This document shows, piece by piece, positions 1-9,392 of a stretch of DNA of 64,000 nt. The first letter of the stretch is position 1. Each line of letters starts with the position of its first letter. A program made the translations under genes and the position numbers. This DNA comes from JAHDCJ01 sp039028895. Lineage in GTDB: Bacteria > Bacteroidota > Bacteroidia > Chitinophagales > Saprospiraceae. The DNA lies in NCBI GenBank assembly GCA_039028895.1, contig JBCCHF010000026.1, positions 31,082-95,081 of the forward strand, written 5' to 3'. The notes beneath the pieces were generated by a model. That model was not told the DNA's origin. It saw nothing but the letters and a program-made list of their open reading frames with translations, and did no database searches.

Positions 1-3000
1 CCTACAGCATTTTTGCTGATGACGGAATGGGGAATTTGACGCCTAGTCCCGGTGTTGATATCGATATGTTCAATCCTGCTTCAGCCGGAGTTGGCAACTT
101 TCAGTTAATCTACATTTTTACCGACAATAACTCATGTACCGACACGGCAACAACCCCTGTCGAGATTCTTCCATTACCGGTAGTTAGCATCAGCCCCGGA
201 GATACTGAAGTTTGCGACAAAACCGATCCATTTGTTTTAACCGGATTACCTTCAACTGGCGGTACCGGAGTTTTCCTCGCTTCAGTTGGTGTGGAGACAG
301 ATATTAATGGTACCCAGTTTAATCCAACAGCAGCCTCCGTAGGTGTTCACCCGGTAACTTACCAATTTACAGATACCAATTCGTGTACTAACGAGGCGAT
401 CATCAATGTAACTGTTAATGCCTTACCTGTTGTAGATATCACCGGATTAAATAACGAAAATCAGGACGATATTGTAGACTTCTGTATCGACCCTGACTCT
501 GTAGACGTTTTCTCTATTTTCCCAACTACAGGAGGTACAGGCAGCTTAACGCTAACCCTTGAAGGGGAAGCACCTGTGATGACTGCTCCACTTTTTACCC
601 CTTCCGTAGTAGGATCACATCTCATGACTTACACCTTTACTGAAGACGTCAACCAGTGCACAAATTTAGACACCGTCAATATCACGGTTAACCCGCTTCC
701 CGATGGTGTAACGATCGTAGGTCTTGAAAGCGATTTTTGTACAGAGGTAGATCAGGTTATTCTTTTAGGTTTCCCAAATACAGGCGGAAATGGTAATTTC
801 TTTATGGATCCCGTCGGAGGAGACAGAATTGGGCCAATAAATGGTTTTGATACTTCAGATCCACTTTTCCCGGTAGGGGATTATGATGTGTTATACGAAT
901 TCACCGATTTGAATTCTTGTGTAAATACAGCAACTCAGCAAATCACCATTCATCCTTCTCCTATTGCCTCATTCATCAAATACGGGTTTTGTGAAGATTT
1001 CGAAATTGCTTTTGTAAATCAAAGCTTTTACGATCCACCTGCTCCAGGAGAGGAATTATCACAATTTAACTGGATAGTCCCGAATTTGCCGGGAGGTCAA
1101 AGTGAGATTGCTTCACTGACCGTTAATAACCCATTACCCGGTAATGATTATGAATTGACCTTTACCGTAGCATCCCAGTTTGGATGCCAGGACGATACCA
1201 CATTTGTTTTTGATGTAGGGACGGCCCCTCGTGTCGATTTCAGAGCCCCAGTAGTTGGCCTGGGCGATGTAACCAGATTCGAAGTATTTGATCCTTTGGA
1301 GTTTACAGGTACCTTCCCGCCATATGTCCCTTGTGGCTCACCTGAGTACCCATTTTACTCTTATGGTCTTGACACTGATCCGAATTCAGCTTTTGAATTG
1401 GTGACGCAATATACTTACCAGTTTGGGGAAGATCCTGCAATGGATCCTCAACCTGCTTGCATCCCGTTTTATTGGCATACCTATGATGCTGTTGGGCGTT
1501 ATGATGCCAGTGCAGGCGTCAACACTTCTGGCTTCTGCAATACAGATACAACCAAGCCGGTAATTGTAGTGCCAAGGGAAATCCCTACTGCTGAAAATCC
1601 CTACTCTGAAGATTTTGAGTCTGGAGACGGCAACTGGATCCCACTGGCAAGAGATTTTAACCAGAATTCAATCTGGACACATACAGGAACAGAATCGCTT
1701 TCCTCAATTCAGGAAACTGTTTTTGATATTGCAGGTAATAATGTCTGGTTTACCAGAACGGATAATGGGACCTATGCCATAGATGAAGATTCCTGGGTAT
1801 ACGGACCATGTTTCGACCTGACCAACCTTCAGCGACCAATGATCAAACTGGATATCTGGAATGAAACCCAGGAAGGATTTGATGGAGTTGTCATGGAGTA
1901 TTCGACAGATGGATTTAACTGGATCCCTTTCGGACAAGTCGGAGAAGGTAGAAATTGGTATGATGATATCATTATCGGGCAACCTGGTGACCAGGAAATT
2001 GCTCCTATCGGTTGGACCGGTATTTATTCCAAAACATCTGCCAGGTATAAATTGGACGGATTCAGGAATGAAACCAATTTTTGTATTCGTATCGCATTTG
2101 GTTCGGATGGTAACAATCCTGCCGCAACCAACCTGTCAGGATTTGCCTTCGATAATATCTGGGTAGGAGAGCGCACCCGGAATGTGTTATTTGAACATTT
2201 TACCAATATCCAAACCCACGATACTGGTAACGATATTACTAACGGTCCCGGACCTTACGATCAGGAAGTGTATGATCGGTTGCTTAACTTTGATTATGAT
2301 AATGCCTATTACAATCCTTACGATGTAGTGCTGGCCCAATATCACATTGAGTTTCCATCACCTGATGAAATTCATGCCTTAAATACAGCAGATCCTTCAG
2401 CCAGAACACTATTTTATGGAATTTCTGATCCAGGACGGGCTAAACTCAATGGATCTAATTTCGACGGTGTTGACGGCCTTTCGGTTTCTAACCAGTTTAC
2501 ACAATTCGACCTGGATACCGCGATGTTGAAAGACCCGCTTTTCGAGATTGAAATATCGTCATTTAATGTTTCGTCAGGTAATGTTTCAGTCTCAACTGTA
2601 ATCAGAGCTCTTGAAGATATCCCGTTTGAAAATAATGATGTGTTTATCTCCGTTTTGGAAAATAACGTAAATGCTACCGGAGGAACGCTACAGAATGTCG
2701 TAAGGAAGCTCCTGCCAAATGCTTCAGGCACGCCCTTTGAACAATCATGGAGTGTCGGTCAAACGGCTACAGTAAATGAGCAATGGGCATTTAGTGGAAG
2801 CGAAGTCCAAAATCAAAATGAACTGAACGTCATTGTTTTTATTCAAAACAGACAAACCAAGGAAGTCTACCAGGCAGTTGCCCAAACAGCAAATATAATT
2901 ACAGATGTTGAACCGGTTGAACCGGAATCCCTGCTTAGTTCAAAAGTATATCCGGTACCTGTTTCGGGAATGCTGAGTGTTGAGTTCAATACCTCCATCA

Positions 3001-3182
3001 ATGAAGACCTGAATTGGATCTTGTTTGATGCCGCAGGAAGGCAAATCAGCGAAGGGATTTTCGGATCAGGAGATCGTAATTTCCAAATCGGAATGGACAA
3101 TATTCCTGAAGGTTATTATACTCTCAAGATCGGCGACGATTACGATAAAACAACCTATCATAAAATTATTGTTATCCATTAA
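1..3182 (+). CDS. T9SS-sorted multi-Ig/PKD-like exoprotein, 5' end outside window
   Basis: The reading frame is open from the first base, so the gene begins upstream of the window and the first Met at base 27 is not a real start. The visible 1,059 or so codons begin with several repeats of about 90 residues (GG-rich, with a Y-x-F-T-D core and alternating Cys), typical of Bacteroidota Ig/PKD-like adhesin repeats. A middle part (about residues 520-710) looks like a jelly-roll or MAM-like beta domain. The last 80 residues carry a type A T9SS sorting signal (VYPVPVSG ... G-x-Y-x-L-K-I ... IIVIH), so the protein is expected to be exported through the outer membrane and anchored or released. Adhesion is inferred; no enzyme motif is visible. 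Family and sorting assignment are firm, exact role is open. Confidence 0.85.
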   Translation, partial: YSIFADDGMGNLTPSPGVDIDMFNPASAGVGNFQLIYIFTDNNSCTDTATTPVEILPLPVVSISPGDTEVCDKTDPFVLTGLPSTGGTGVFLASVGVETDINGTQFNPTAASVGVHPVTYQFTDTNSCTNEAIINVTVNALPVVDITGLNNENQDDIVDFCIDPDSVDVFSIFPTTGGTGSLTLTLEGEAPVMTAPLFTPSVVGSHLMTYTFTEDVNQCTNLDTVNITVNPLPDGVTIVGLESDFCTEVDQVILLGFPNTGGNGNFFMDPVGGDRIGPINGFDTSDPLFPVGDYDVLYEFTDLNSCVNTATQQITIHPSPIASFIKYGFCEDFEIAFVNQSFYDPPAPGEELSQFNWIVPNLPGGQSEIASLTVNNPLPGNDYELTFTVASQFGCQDDTTFVFDVGTAPRVDFRAPVVGLGDVTRFEVFDPLEFTGTFPPYVPCGSPEYPFYSYGLDTDPNSAFELVTQYTYQFGEDPAMDPQPACIPFYWHTYDAVGRYDASAGVNTSGFCNTDTTKPVIVVPREIPTAENPYSEDFESGDGNWIPLARDFNQNSIWTHTGTESLSSIQETVFDIAGNNVWFTRTDNGTYAIDEDSWVYGPCFDLTNLQRPMIKLDIWNETQEGFDGVVMEYSTDGFNWIPFGQVGEGRNWYDDIIIGQPGDQEIAPIGWTGIYSKTSARYKLDGFRNETNFCIRIAFGSDGNNPAATNLSGFAFDNIWVGERTRNVLFEHFTNIQTHDTGNDITNGPGPYDQEVYDRLLNFDYDNAYYNPYDVVLAQYHIEFPSPDEIHALNTADPSARTLFYGISDPGRAKLNGSNFDGVDGLSVSNQFTQFDLDTAMLKDPLFEIEISSFNVSSGNVSVSTVIRALEDIPFENNDVFISVLENNVNATGGTLQNVVRKLLPNASGTPFEQSWSVGQTATVNEQWAFSGSEVQNQNELNVIVFIQNRQTKEVYQAVAQTANIITDVEPVEPESLLSSKVYPVPVSGMLSVEFNTSINEDLNWILFDAAGRQISEGIFGSGDRNFQIGMDNIPEGYYTLKIGDDYDKTTYHKIIVIH

Positions 3183-3192
3183 CCCTGAAGCC

Positions 3193-4110
3193 ATGAATAT
3201 CACTTACGAAGATATCAAGCCCATAATTGAAAGAGAACAACTCACCGAATACCGGATGGTGGTTTGGTTCAAGGCTGATAACTCGCCCAAGATCATCGAG
3301 TCATCTGCCAATATCCAAAGAAGCCAGGCAGAATACAACCAGGTTGAAAGTATTGTCAGAGATGATATTATCGACCACTTGCAGGATGTCGTCAGGGGCG
3401 TAGTCGGAGGTGTTTTGGGTAAAGGACTAGTAGGCAGAATTTCAACAAGGGCCACCGAGCGGTTGATGCATGAAAACCGTCGAAAGTTTTCCTATTCTAA
3501 AATGGATAAGCGACGCGCAGTGGTCGAAGCTTTTAAAAGAGTGGCAACCCAGTTTAGTTTTGACCGCAATACAGGCTCATGGAAACTGATCGAAGGCCTC
3601 TCACAATTTGATAAAAAAAGAGTGGATAACCCCATTACCAATGGCTACGACAAAGAAGTTTTGGCCAGGATGTTGATCGAACTGGCTGAAATTGATGCGG
3701 GCATTTCCAATAAAGAACAAACATTTCTCGAGTCTTATCTCGATCATAATGTAGGCTCGGTACGCGAATTGGCATTGATGGACCCTCTATCAAAAGTTGA
3801 ACTGGAAGAGGTCAGCCAAAAGTCAAAAGAAACCGTTTTCATGCTGGCAACAGCCATGGTTTTGGTAGATGAAAGAGCATCTGCAAGTGAAAAAACCCAC
3901 CTGCTCACTTTCGCTGGTATGTTTGGGTTCTCAACAGAAAAAGTTAATGAACTCATCCTGAATGCCAAACTATTTATTCTTGAACAGGCCATTTACAAAG
4001 TCGGCCATAGCAGGGAAGCCTTATTCGCATTCGCAGACAAAATAAAGCTGAGCAGAGAAGAAGCTGAACGTCATTTTATCCGGTACAAAAAGAGGATCGA
4101 TTTTGCTTAA
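3193..4110 (+). CDS. TerB-like helical protein
   Basis: A 305-residue protein; ATG at 3193 is preferred over the upstream in-frame codons, which lie inside the preceding gene. The C-terminal half (about residues 165-300) is an all-helical, acidic-residue-bearing segment resembling the TerB/DjlA-like fold (lines such as LARMLIELAEIDAGISNKEQ and AMVLVDERASASEK with the spaced D/E pattern). The N-terminal part has a hydrophobic Gly-rich stretch (VVRGVVGGVLGKGLVG, about residues 65-80) that could be a membrane-associating helix. It follows the T9SS-sorted gene by 10 nt and may be cotranscribed with it. TerB-like proteins are linked to tellurite or stress phenotypes and envelope processes, but nothing here specifies a substrate. 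Confidence 0.6.
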   Translation: MNITYEDIKPIIEREQLTEYRMVVWFKADNSPKIIESSANIQRSQAEYNQVESIVRDDIIDHLQDVVRGVVGGVLGKGLVGRISTRATERLMHENRRKFSYSKMDKRRAVVEAFKRVATQFSFDRNTGSWKLIEGLSQFDKKRVDNPITNGYDKEVLARMLIELAEIDAGISNKEQTFLESYLDHNVGSVRELALMDPLSKVELEEVSQKSKETVFMLATAMVLVDERASASEKTHLLTFAGMFGFSTEKVNELILNAKLFILEQAIYKVGHSREALFAFADKIKLSREEAERHFIRYKKRIDFA

Positions 4111-4430
4111 TCCTCATTCGTAAAAACGAATGGCTATCCTCGTCCCATTACCAAAAAAAAAGACATAAATTACCTTATTGACTATTCATCTAATATCCTG
4201 TTGATCTTGAATTTGTAATTGAATTTGAGTTTACAGCTAAATCGCCTTTCATCAAGGTAAAAATAAGCAAAAGCGACCCCACCACCTACCGTTAATATCA
4301 GTATTCCTACCACTTATAAAATGCTTTTGATTCTTTGTTCTTAGGATTTGAGGAGAAAAAGATCAGAAGCTATTTTTATTAAGTCGGGATGTGTCCCAAA
4401 AGTTTTATTGACTCATCAAAATGATATGCC
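4111..4430. other. Intergenic region with one small hairpin
   Basis: About 320 bp without a convincing gene. Just behind the TerB-like gene a 7-bp stem with AAAA loop (4115-4132, cattcgt/acgaatg) could end transcription, but no T-run follows, so termination is uncertain. The rest is AT-rich and presumably holds the promoter of the large exoprotein gene; no perfect TAnnTTTG box at a good distance was found. Confidence 0.4.
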
Positions 4431-7400
4431 ATGCATATTTCTACAAGAATACGTTTTCCAAGGTTGGTAATTATTGGACTGATCGCTACTTTAACTATGA
4501 GCTACGAATCCTATGGCCAGATTAGCATAATTTGTTTTTTGGATGGAGCAAATGATGTAGAGATTGAAGGTTGTGGTACCGATGCGCTAGCTAGTACGTT
4601 TGGTGTTCCATATTCACCAAACCCGACACAGTTAAGCTCATGGGCTGAAGTAGAAGCTTCAGGGTTTCAAGGGTTCTGTAGTATTCTGGTCAATGGTCAG
4701 ACAATCGGACAATTTGCACTGGATCAATCAAACTTTCTTGCGGGCGAATATGTTGATGGATTAGATTCAGGGACGTGTCCAATAACAGGTGTAAGAGCCA
4801 TGATTGTCCAGGTTTCTGGACTTACCCCTACTAACCCTCCACTACCTTTTAATTCAGTTGTTGCTGGTGAAGTAGACTATACCATTGATGATACTACAAC
4901 ACCAACTGTAGGTACCCAACCGTCCAATGCTACTTTCGAATGTGATGGATCAGGTAACACAACAGAGGTAAACAACTGGATCAACAGCCAGGGAGGAGGT
5001 GTTGTCACAGACAATTGTAATATTAACTTATCGGAAGCAGCTTCAGCAGTTGGTGGGTGTTCTGGTGGAACAGCCACTTACACTTGGACATACGCTGACG
5101 ATTGCAACAACTCCGTTAATACATCCGCCTCATATTCGATTGTAGATACCACTGATCCGATGATAACCACTAATGCTTCGGATATGACCGTAGAATGCGA
5201 TGGCGTAGGCAATACCACTGAGCTTAACAATTGGCTTAGCTCAAATGGTGGTGCTGCGGCCACAGATGTTTGTTCTGCGATTACATGGAGTAATAACTTT
5301 ACCAGTTTATCAGACCTATGTGGCGCCACAGGAGCTGCCACAGTCACCTTTACTGCTTCAGACGGATGTGGTAATAATGATCGAACGACTGCGACTTTTA
5401 CAATTATCGATAGTAATGCCCCTGCAATTTCCACAGGAGCTTCAGATATGACTGTAGAATGCGATGGCAGTGGTAATATGACAGAATTGAATAACTGGCT
5501 GAATACCCAGGGTGGAGCATCAGTAACTGAAAGTTGCTCTGTAGTTACCTGGACTAACGATTTTACTTCCTTGTCAGACCTTTGTGGTGCAACAGGAAGT
5601 GCCACAGTAACTTTTACTGCGACTGATGATTGTGGTAATAATACTGCTACTACAGCTACATTCACAATATCCGATAATACAGGTCCTAGCATTACCTGTC
5701 CTGGTGATTTTAATGTATCAACAGATCCTGACGCAACCACAGCAGTAGTCAACTTCTCAGTTGCAACTGCTGATGCTTGTGGAGGTACTTCCTTGTCTTA
5801 TTCAGATAATAATACCCCAGGATCAGCATTTCCAATAGGAACCACAGCAATTACGGTTACATCTACTGACGATTGTGATAATACCAGTGATTGTTCCTTT
5901 AATATCACAATTTCTGACACACAGGGCCCAACAGCACTTTGCCAGGATATCACAATCTCCCTGGATAACACTGGAAATATTACAATTGATGCTTCACAGG
6001 TGGATAATGGCTCTTTCGATCCCGGTGAAGGGACTATTACTTTAACTGTTGATCCTGCCAGCTTCACCTGCGACAATGTAGGCGATAACTCGGTTACACT
6101 TACTGCAACCGATAACTCCAACAACCCCGCAAGCTGTGGTGCAGTTGTAACGATACTTTCAGATATTCCGGATCCGTCGGCGGTTGGTGACGTTATTTGT
6201 ACTGGCACATCGGCCACTCTGACAGCTACAACAGGAGGAGCGAATGGCACCTTCATCTGGTATTCCGACCTGGCCGGTACTGCGCAGGTCAGTACTGATA
6301 ATCCATACATTACAGATCCGCTTACAGGTGCGACAACTTATACGGTAAGAGAAGTTAGTGGTGGCTGTATGAGCGGATTGGTTCAGGTGGTCGCTACAGT
6401 GACTACAATTCCTTCTCCATCAGCTATGCCGGTAACAATTTGTGCTGGTTCAACTGCCACTCTAAACGCGGTATCTGGTGGAACCAATGGATCCTTCTCC
6501 TGGTTCGATAGTGGTGATGGAACGGGTAATGTCTTAAGTACAGATGCCTCGTTTGAAACACCGGAGTTAACTTCAACTACTTCATATTGGTTAAGAGAAG
6601 AGGGACCAACCTGTAATTCAGATCTTGTCGAAGTAGTAGTTACAGTTGATGAGCAACCTGAAGAACCGACCATAAGTGATGTCGCTGTATGCTCCGGCGA
6701 GACAGCCTCATTTTTGGCGACTTCTGGCACCTCGGGCGGCACTTATGAGTGGTTCGCTGATAGTGGTGGCGCCCAATTGATTTTCTCTGGAAATCCATAC
6801 ACTACTGGTGCTCTTACAAGTGATACCGACCTTTGGGTAAGACAAACATTAGGTGATTGTTCAAGTGATCTTGTTCAGGTAACTGCCACTGTAAATGCCC
6901 TTCCTGCCAATCCGACAACAAATGCTCCTGTAACCATTTGTTCAGGAGAAACTACAACACTTATGGCTATGGGAGCAGGCGGTACTTATGAATGGTATGC
7001 CGATGCCATTGGAAGCCAACTGGTTGCAACAGGTGAAACATATGACACTGGCGCCATAACTTCTGCAACTTCATTCTGGGTAAGAGAAGTCGATAATAAT
7101 GGTTGTATTAGTGGTCTTGTGGAAGCAGAAATATTGATTGCTCCACCTCTGGCAGATCCTTTGACTTTTTCTGATATGGTCTGTTCCGGCGATTCAACAA
7201 TACTTACAGTTACTACTGGAGGCGCCAATGGCAGTTTCATTTGGTTTGCTGATGCCGGGGGAGTGTTCCAGGTAGGAGATGGGGCTTCATTTAATACCGG
7301 TCCTTTAACGACCAACACTTCGTTTTGGGTTCAGGAAACTGACGGATCCTGCTTTAGCGACCTGGTAAAAGTTGATGTGATCGTTGTTTCTAATCCACCA

Positions 7401-9386
7401 AAACCCAATGCTGTAGATGATGAAATTTGTGCTGGGGAAACTGGTACATTGATGGCTATTACCGGAGGTGGAAATGGAAATTTTGCCTGGTACGCCGATT
7501 CGCTGGGTACTGTTTTGGTATCCAATACCAACCCATTTATTACACCTGTGCTGACATCGGATACAACATTTTATGTTCAGGAGTCCGTAGGCATGTGTGT
7601 TAGCGAATTGACCGCTGCGACCGTAACCGTTAATGCTCTGCCTACTAATCCAGAAGCTGATACCGTGTTTATTTGCGCGGGCGCTGATGCAGAATTATCA
7701 GCTTCAAATAGTGGAGGTACAACTGAATGGTATAGTGATGCCGGGGGTAATGATCTCATTGGAACAGGTACTCCTTTTACAATTTCCAATGTCAATCTCT
7801 CAACATCAGTTTGGGTAAGAGAAAATGATGGTAATTGCACCAGTGACCTGGTGAAAGTAGAAATCGTAGTCACCGCTATCCCAGATATTCCAATTGGAGA
7901 AGATGCCACAATTTGTGAAGGAGACTCCATCACGCTTGCCGCAATAAATACTATCGGCATTATTTCCTGGTCAGATGCCATTGATTTTTCAAACATATTA
8001 ACTACTGGGAACTCTTTTGATACCGGGCCCTTGACAAGTTCAACAACTTATTATATCAGAGAATCCAATAATGGCTGCCTGAGTGGTATTGATTCTGTAA
8101 CTGTTACAGTTTCTCCATTGCCAACTGGTCTTATGCCAACTACTGACAGCCCGATCTGTTCAGGAGAAGATATCATATTGTCCGCAGCTACAATCGCAAA
8201 CGGGATTTATAGCTGGACAGGTCCGAATAGTTTTAGTTCTTCACTTCAGACTGCTGAAATCACTGGTGCTACAAGTGATAATGCAGGTACGTATAGTGTG
8301 AATGTTACAGTTGATGGTTGTACTTCACCTGACGAAACAGTAGAGGTAGTAATAAATGAAAATCCTGCCTTACCTGATGGGGAAGCCATTTCAACTGATG
8401 CCACCAATAATTCAATTTGTGAAGGAGAAACACTGACCTTAATTTCTCCTGAAGTTTCAGGTGTCAACTATCAATGGACTTATCCTGATGGAACAGTATC
8501 TAATTCATCTGACCCTAATCGGACAATTACCAATGTTAATGAATCTGTACACCAGGGTTTCTATACTTTACAACTGATTGATAACACGACAAATTGTGTA
8601 TCAGAGGTTTATAGCCTGTTGGTCATGGTGTTCTCAGTGCCTACTGATATAGCAGCTTCCAATGACGGACCGGCATGTGAAGGAGATGGTATCCAACTTG
8701 ATGCCTCAAACTTTATCAACGCCACCTACTCCTGGACTGGTCCTAACGGATTTACTTCTGATATCAGAAATCCATTCATTTCAAATGTAACAACAGATAA
8801 CGGCGGAATTTATACGGTAAATATTACTACCGGAGATGGCTGTCTAATTGCTCAGGATGCGGTAACAGTAGTTGATATTAATCCACTACCTACTCCTGTT
8901 GCGAGTGCAGATGATATTAACCCTTTACAGGATGTTTCTGTTCAGTTAGATGCCACAGGAGGAAATTCATACACCTGGAATGCATCTTCATTCCTGAGCA
9001 GCCTCGGCATCTCAAATCCTGTTGCTTCTGGAATGCCGGTAGGCTCAACAACGTTTACAGTTACTACATTTAATGAATTCGGATGCTCTGCACAGGATTC
9101 GGTTACTGTAAATGTTCAGCCTCAAACCGTCCTGGAGATCTACGATCTGTTCACACCAAATAATGATGGTGTCAACGATACCTGGGTCATTAGTTACCTC
9201 GAAAACATTGGAGATTATTCTCTCATTGTCTGGGACAGGGGTGGTTATAAGATTCTTGAATCAACAGCCTATTCAAATGACTGGGATGGCACCTATAAAG
9301 GTAATCCCGTTCCGGAAGGCACATATTGGTATAGCATACGAACGTCCGACACTGAGTACAAAGGGGCGATAACAATTAAAAGATAA
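4431..9386 (+). CDS. Giant CHU_C-type gliding-associated exoprotein with Ig-like repeats
   Basis: A 1,651-residue exported protein. Residues 1-30 form a signal peptide (hydrophobic VIIGLIATLTM core, cleavage near SYGQ). About residues 150-430 hold three near-identical repeats of roughly 90 residues (TVECDG...ELNNWL...LCGATG...TVTFTA.DGCGNN), followed by an HYR-like domain, then about nine Ig_7-like repeats of 75-85 residues (ICSGET...GG.Y.WYAD...T..L...TS.WVRE), then PKD/Ig domains. The last 85 residues match the gliding-motility-associated CHU_C domain (LFTPNNDGVNDTW ... VWDRGG ... WDGTYKGNPVPEGTYWY), a type B T9SS signal. Such proteins are generally secreted together with a PorP/SprF partner, and one is encoded 6 nt downstream. 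Expected location is the cell surface; adhesion or gliding is inferred from family. Confidence 0.88.
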   Translation: MHISTRIRFPRLVIIGLIATLTMSYESYGQISIICFLDGANDVEIEGCGTDALASTFGVPYSPNPTQLSSWAEVEASGFQGFCSILVNGQTIGQFALDQSNFLAGEYVDGLDSGTCPITGVRAMIVQVSGLTPTNPPLPFNSVVAGEVDYTIDDTTTPTVGTQPSNATFECDGSGNTTEVNNWINSQGGGVVTDNCNINLSEAASAVGGCSGGTATYTWTYADDCNNSVNTSASYSIVDTTDPMITTNASDMTVECDGVGNTTELNNWLSSNGGAAATDVCSAITWSNNFTSLSDLCGATGAATVTFTASDGCGNNDRTTATFTIIDSNAPAISTGASDMTVECDGSGNMTELNNWLNTQGGASVTESCSVVTWTNDFTSLSDLCGATGSATVTFTATDDCGNNTATTATFTISDNTGPSITCPGDFNVSTDPDATTAVVNFSVATADACGGTSLSYSDNNTPGSAFPIGTTAITVTSTDDCDNTSDCSFNITISDTQGPTALCQDITISLDNTGNITIDASQVDNGSFDPGEGTITLTVDPASFTCDNVGDNSVTLTATDNSNNPASCGAVVTILSDIPDPSAVGDVICTGTSATLTATTGGANGTFIWYSDLAGTAQVSTDNPYITDPLTGATTYTVREVSGGCMSGLVQVVATVTTIPSPSAMPVTICAGSTATLNAVSGGTNGSFSWFDSGDGTGNVLSTDASFETPELTSTTSYWLREEGPTCNSDLVEVVVTVDEQPEEPTISDVAVCSGETASFLATSGTSGGTYEWFADSGGAQLIFSGNPYTTGALTSDTDLWVRQTLGDCSSDLVQVTATVNALPANPTTNAPVTICSGETTTLMAMGAGGTYEWYADAIGSQLVATGETYDTGAITSATSFWVREVDNNGCISGLVEAEILIAPPLADPLTFSDMVCSGDSTILTVTTGGANGSFIWFADAGGVFQVGDGASFNTGPLTTNTSFWVQETDGSCFSDLVKVDVIVVSNPPKPNAVDDEICAGETGTLMAITGGGNGNFAWYADSLGTVLVSNTNPFITPVLTSDTTFYVQESVGMCVSELTAATVTVNALPTNPEADTVFICAGADAELSASNSGGTTEWYSDAGGNDLIGTGTPFTISNVNLSTSVWVRENDGNCTSDLVKVEIVVTAIPDIPIGEDATICEGDSITLAAINTIGIISWSDAIDFSNILTTGNSFDTGPLTSSTTYYIRESNNGCLSGIDSVTVTVSPLPTGLMPTTDSPICSGEDIILSAATIANGIYSWTGPNSFSSSLQTAEITGATSDNAGTYSVNVTVDGCTSPDETVEVVINENPALPDGEAISTDATNNSICEGETLTLISPEVSGVNYQWTYPDGTVSNSSDPNRTITNVNESVHQGFYTLQLIDNTTNCVSEVYSLLVMVFSVPTDIAASNDGPACEGDGIQLDASNFINATYSWTGPNGFTSDIRNPFISNVTTDNGGIYTVNITTGDGCLIAQDAVTVVDINPLPTPVASADDINPLQDVSVQLDATGGNSYTWNASSFLSSLGISNPVASGMPVGSTTFTVTTFNEFGCSAQDSVTVNVQPQTVLEIYDLFTPNNDGVNDTWVISYLENIGDYSLIVWDRGGYKILESTAYSNDWDGTYKGNPVPEGTYWYSIRTSDTEYKGAITIKR

Positions 9387-9392
9387 CCAACC

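Noticed and set aside
5078..5752. Long open minus-strand frame inside the giant CHU_C gene
   Set aside because: It is a shadow of the Thr/Val-rich plus-strand repeats; composition is implausible and the plus frame has clear domains.
4880..9110. Regular repeats that might suggest a CRISPR or other DNA repeat array
   Set aside because: Periodicity is at protein level with diverged DNA and lies inside one long reading frame.
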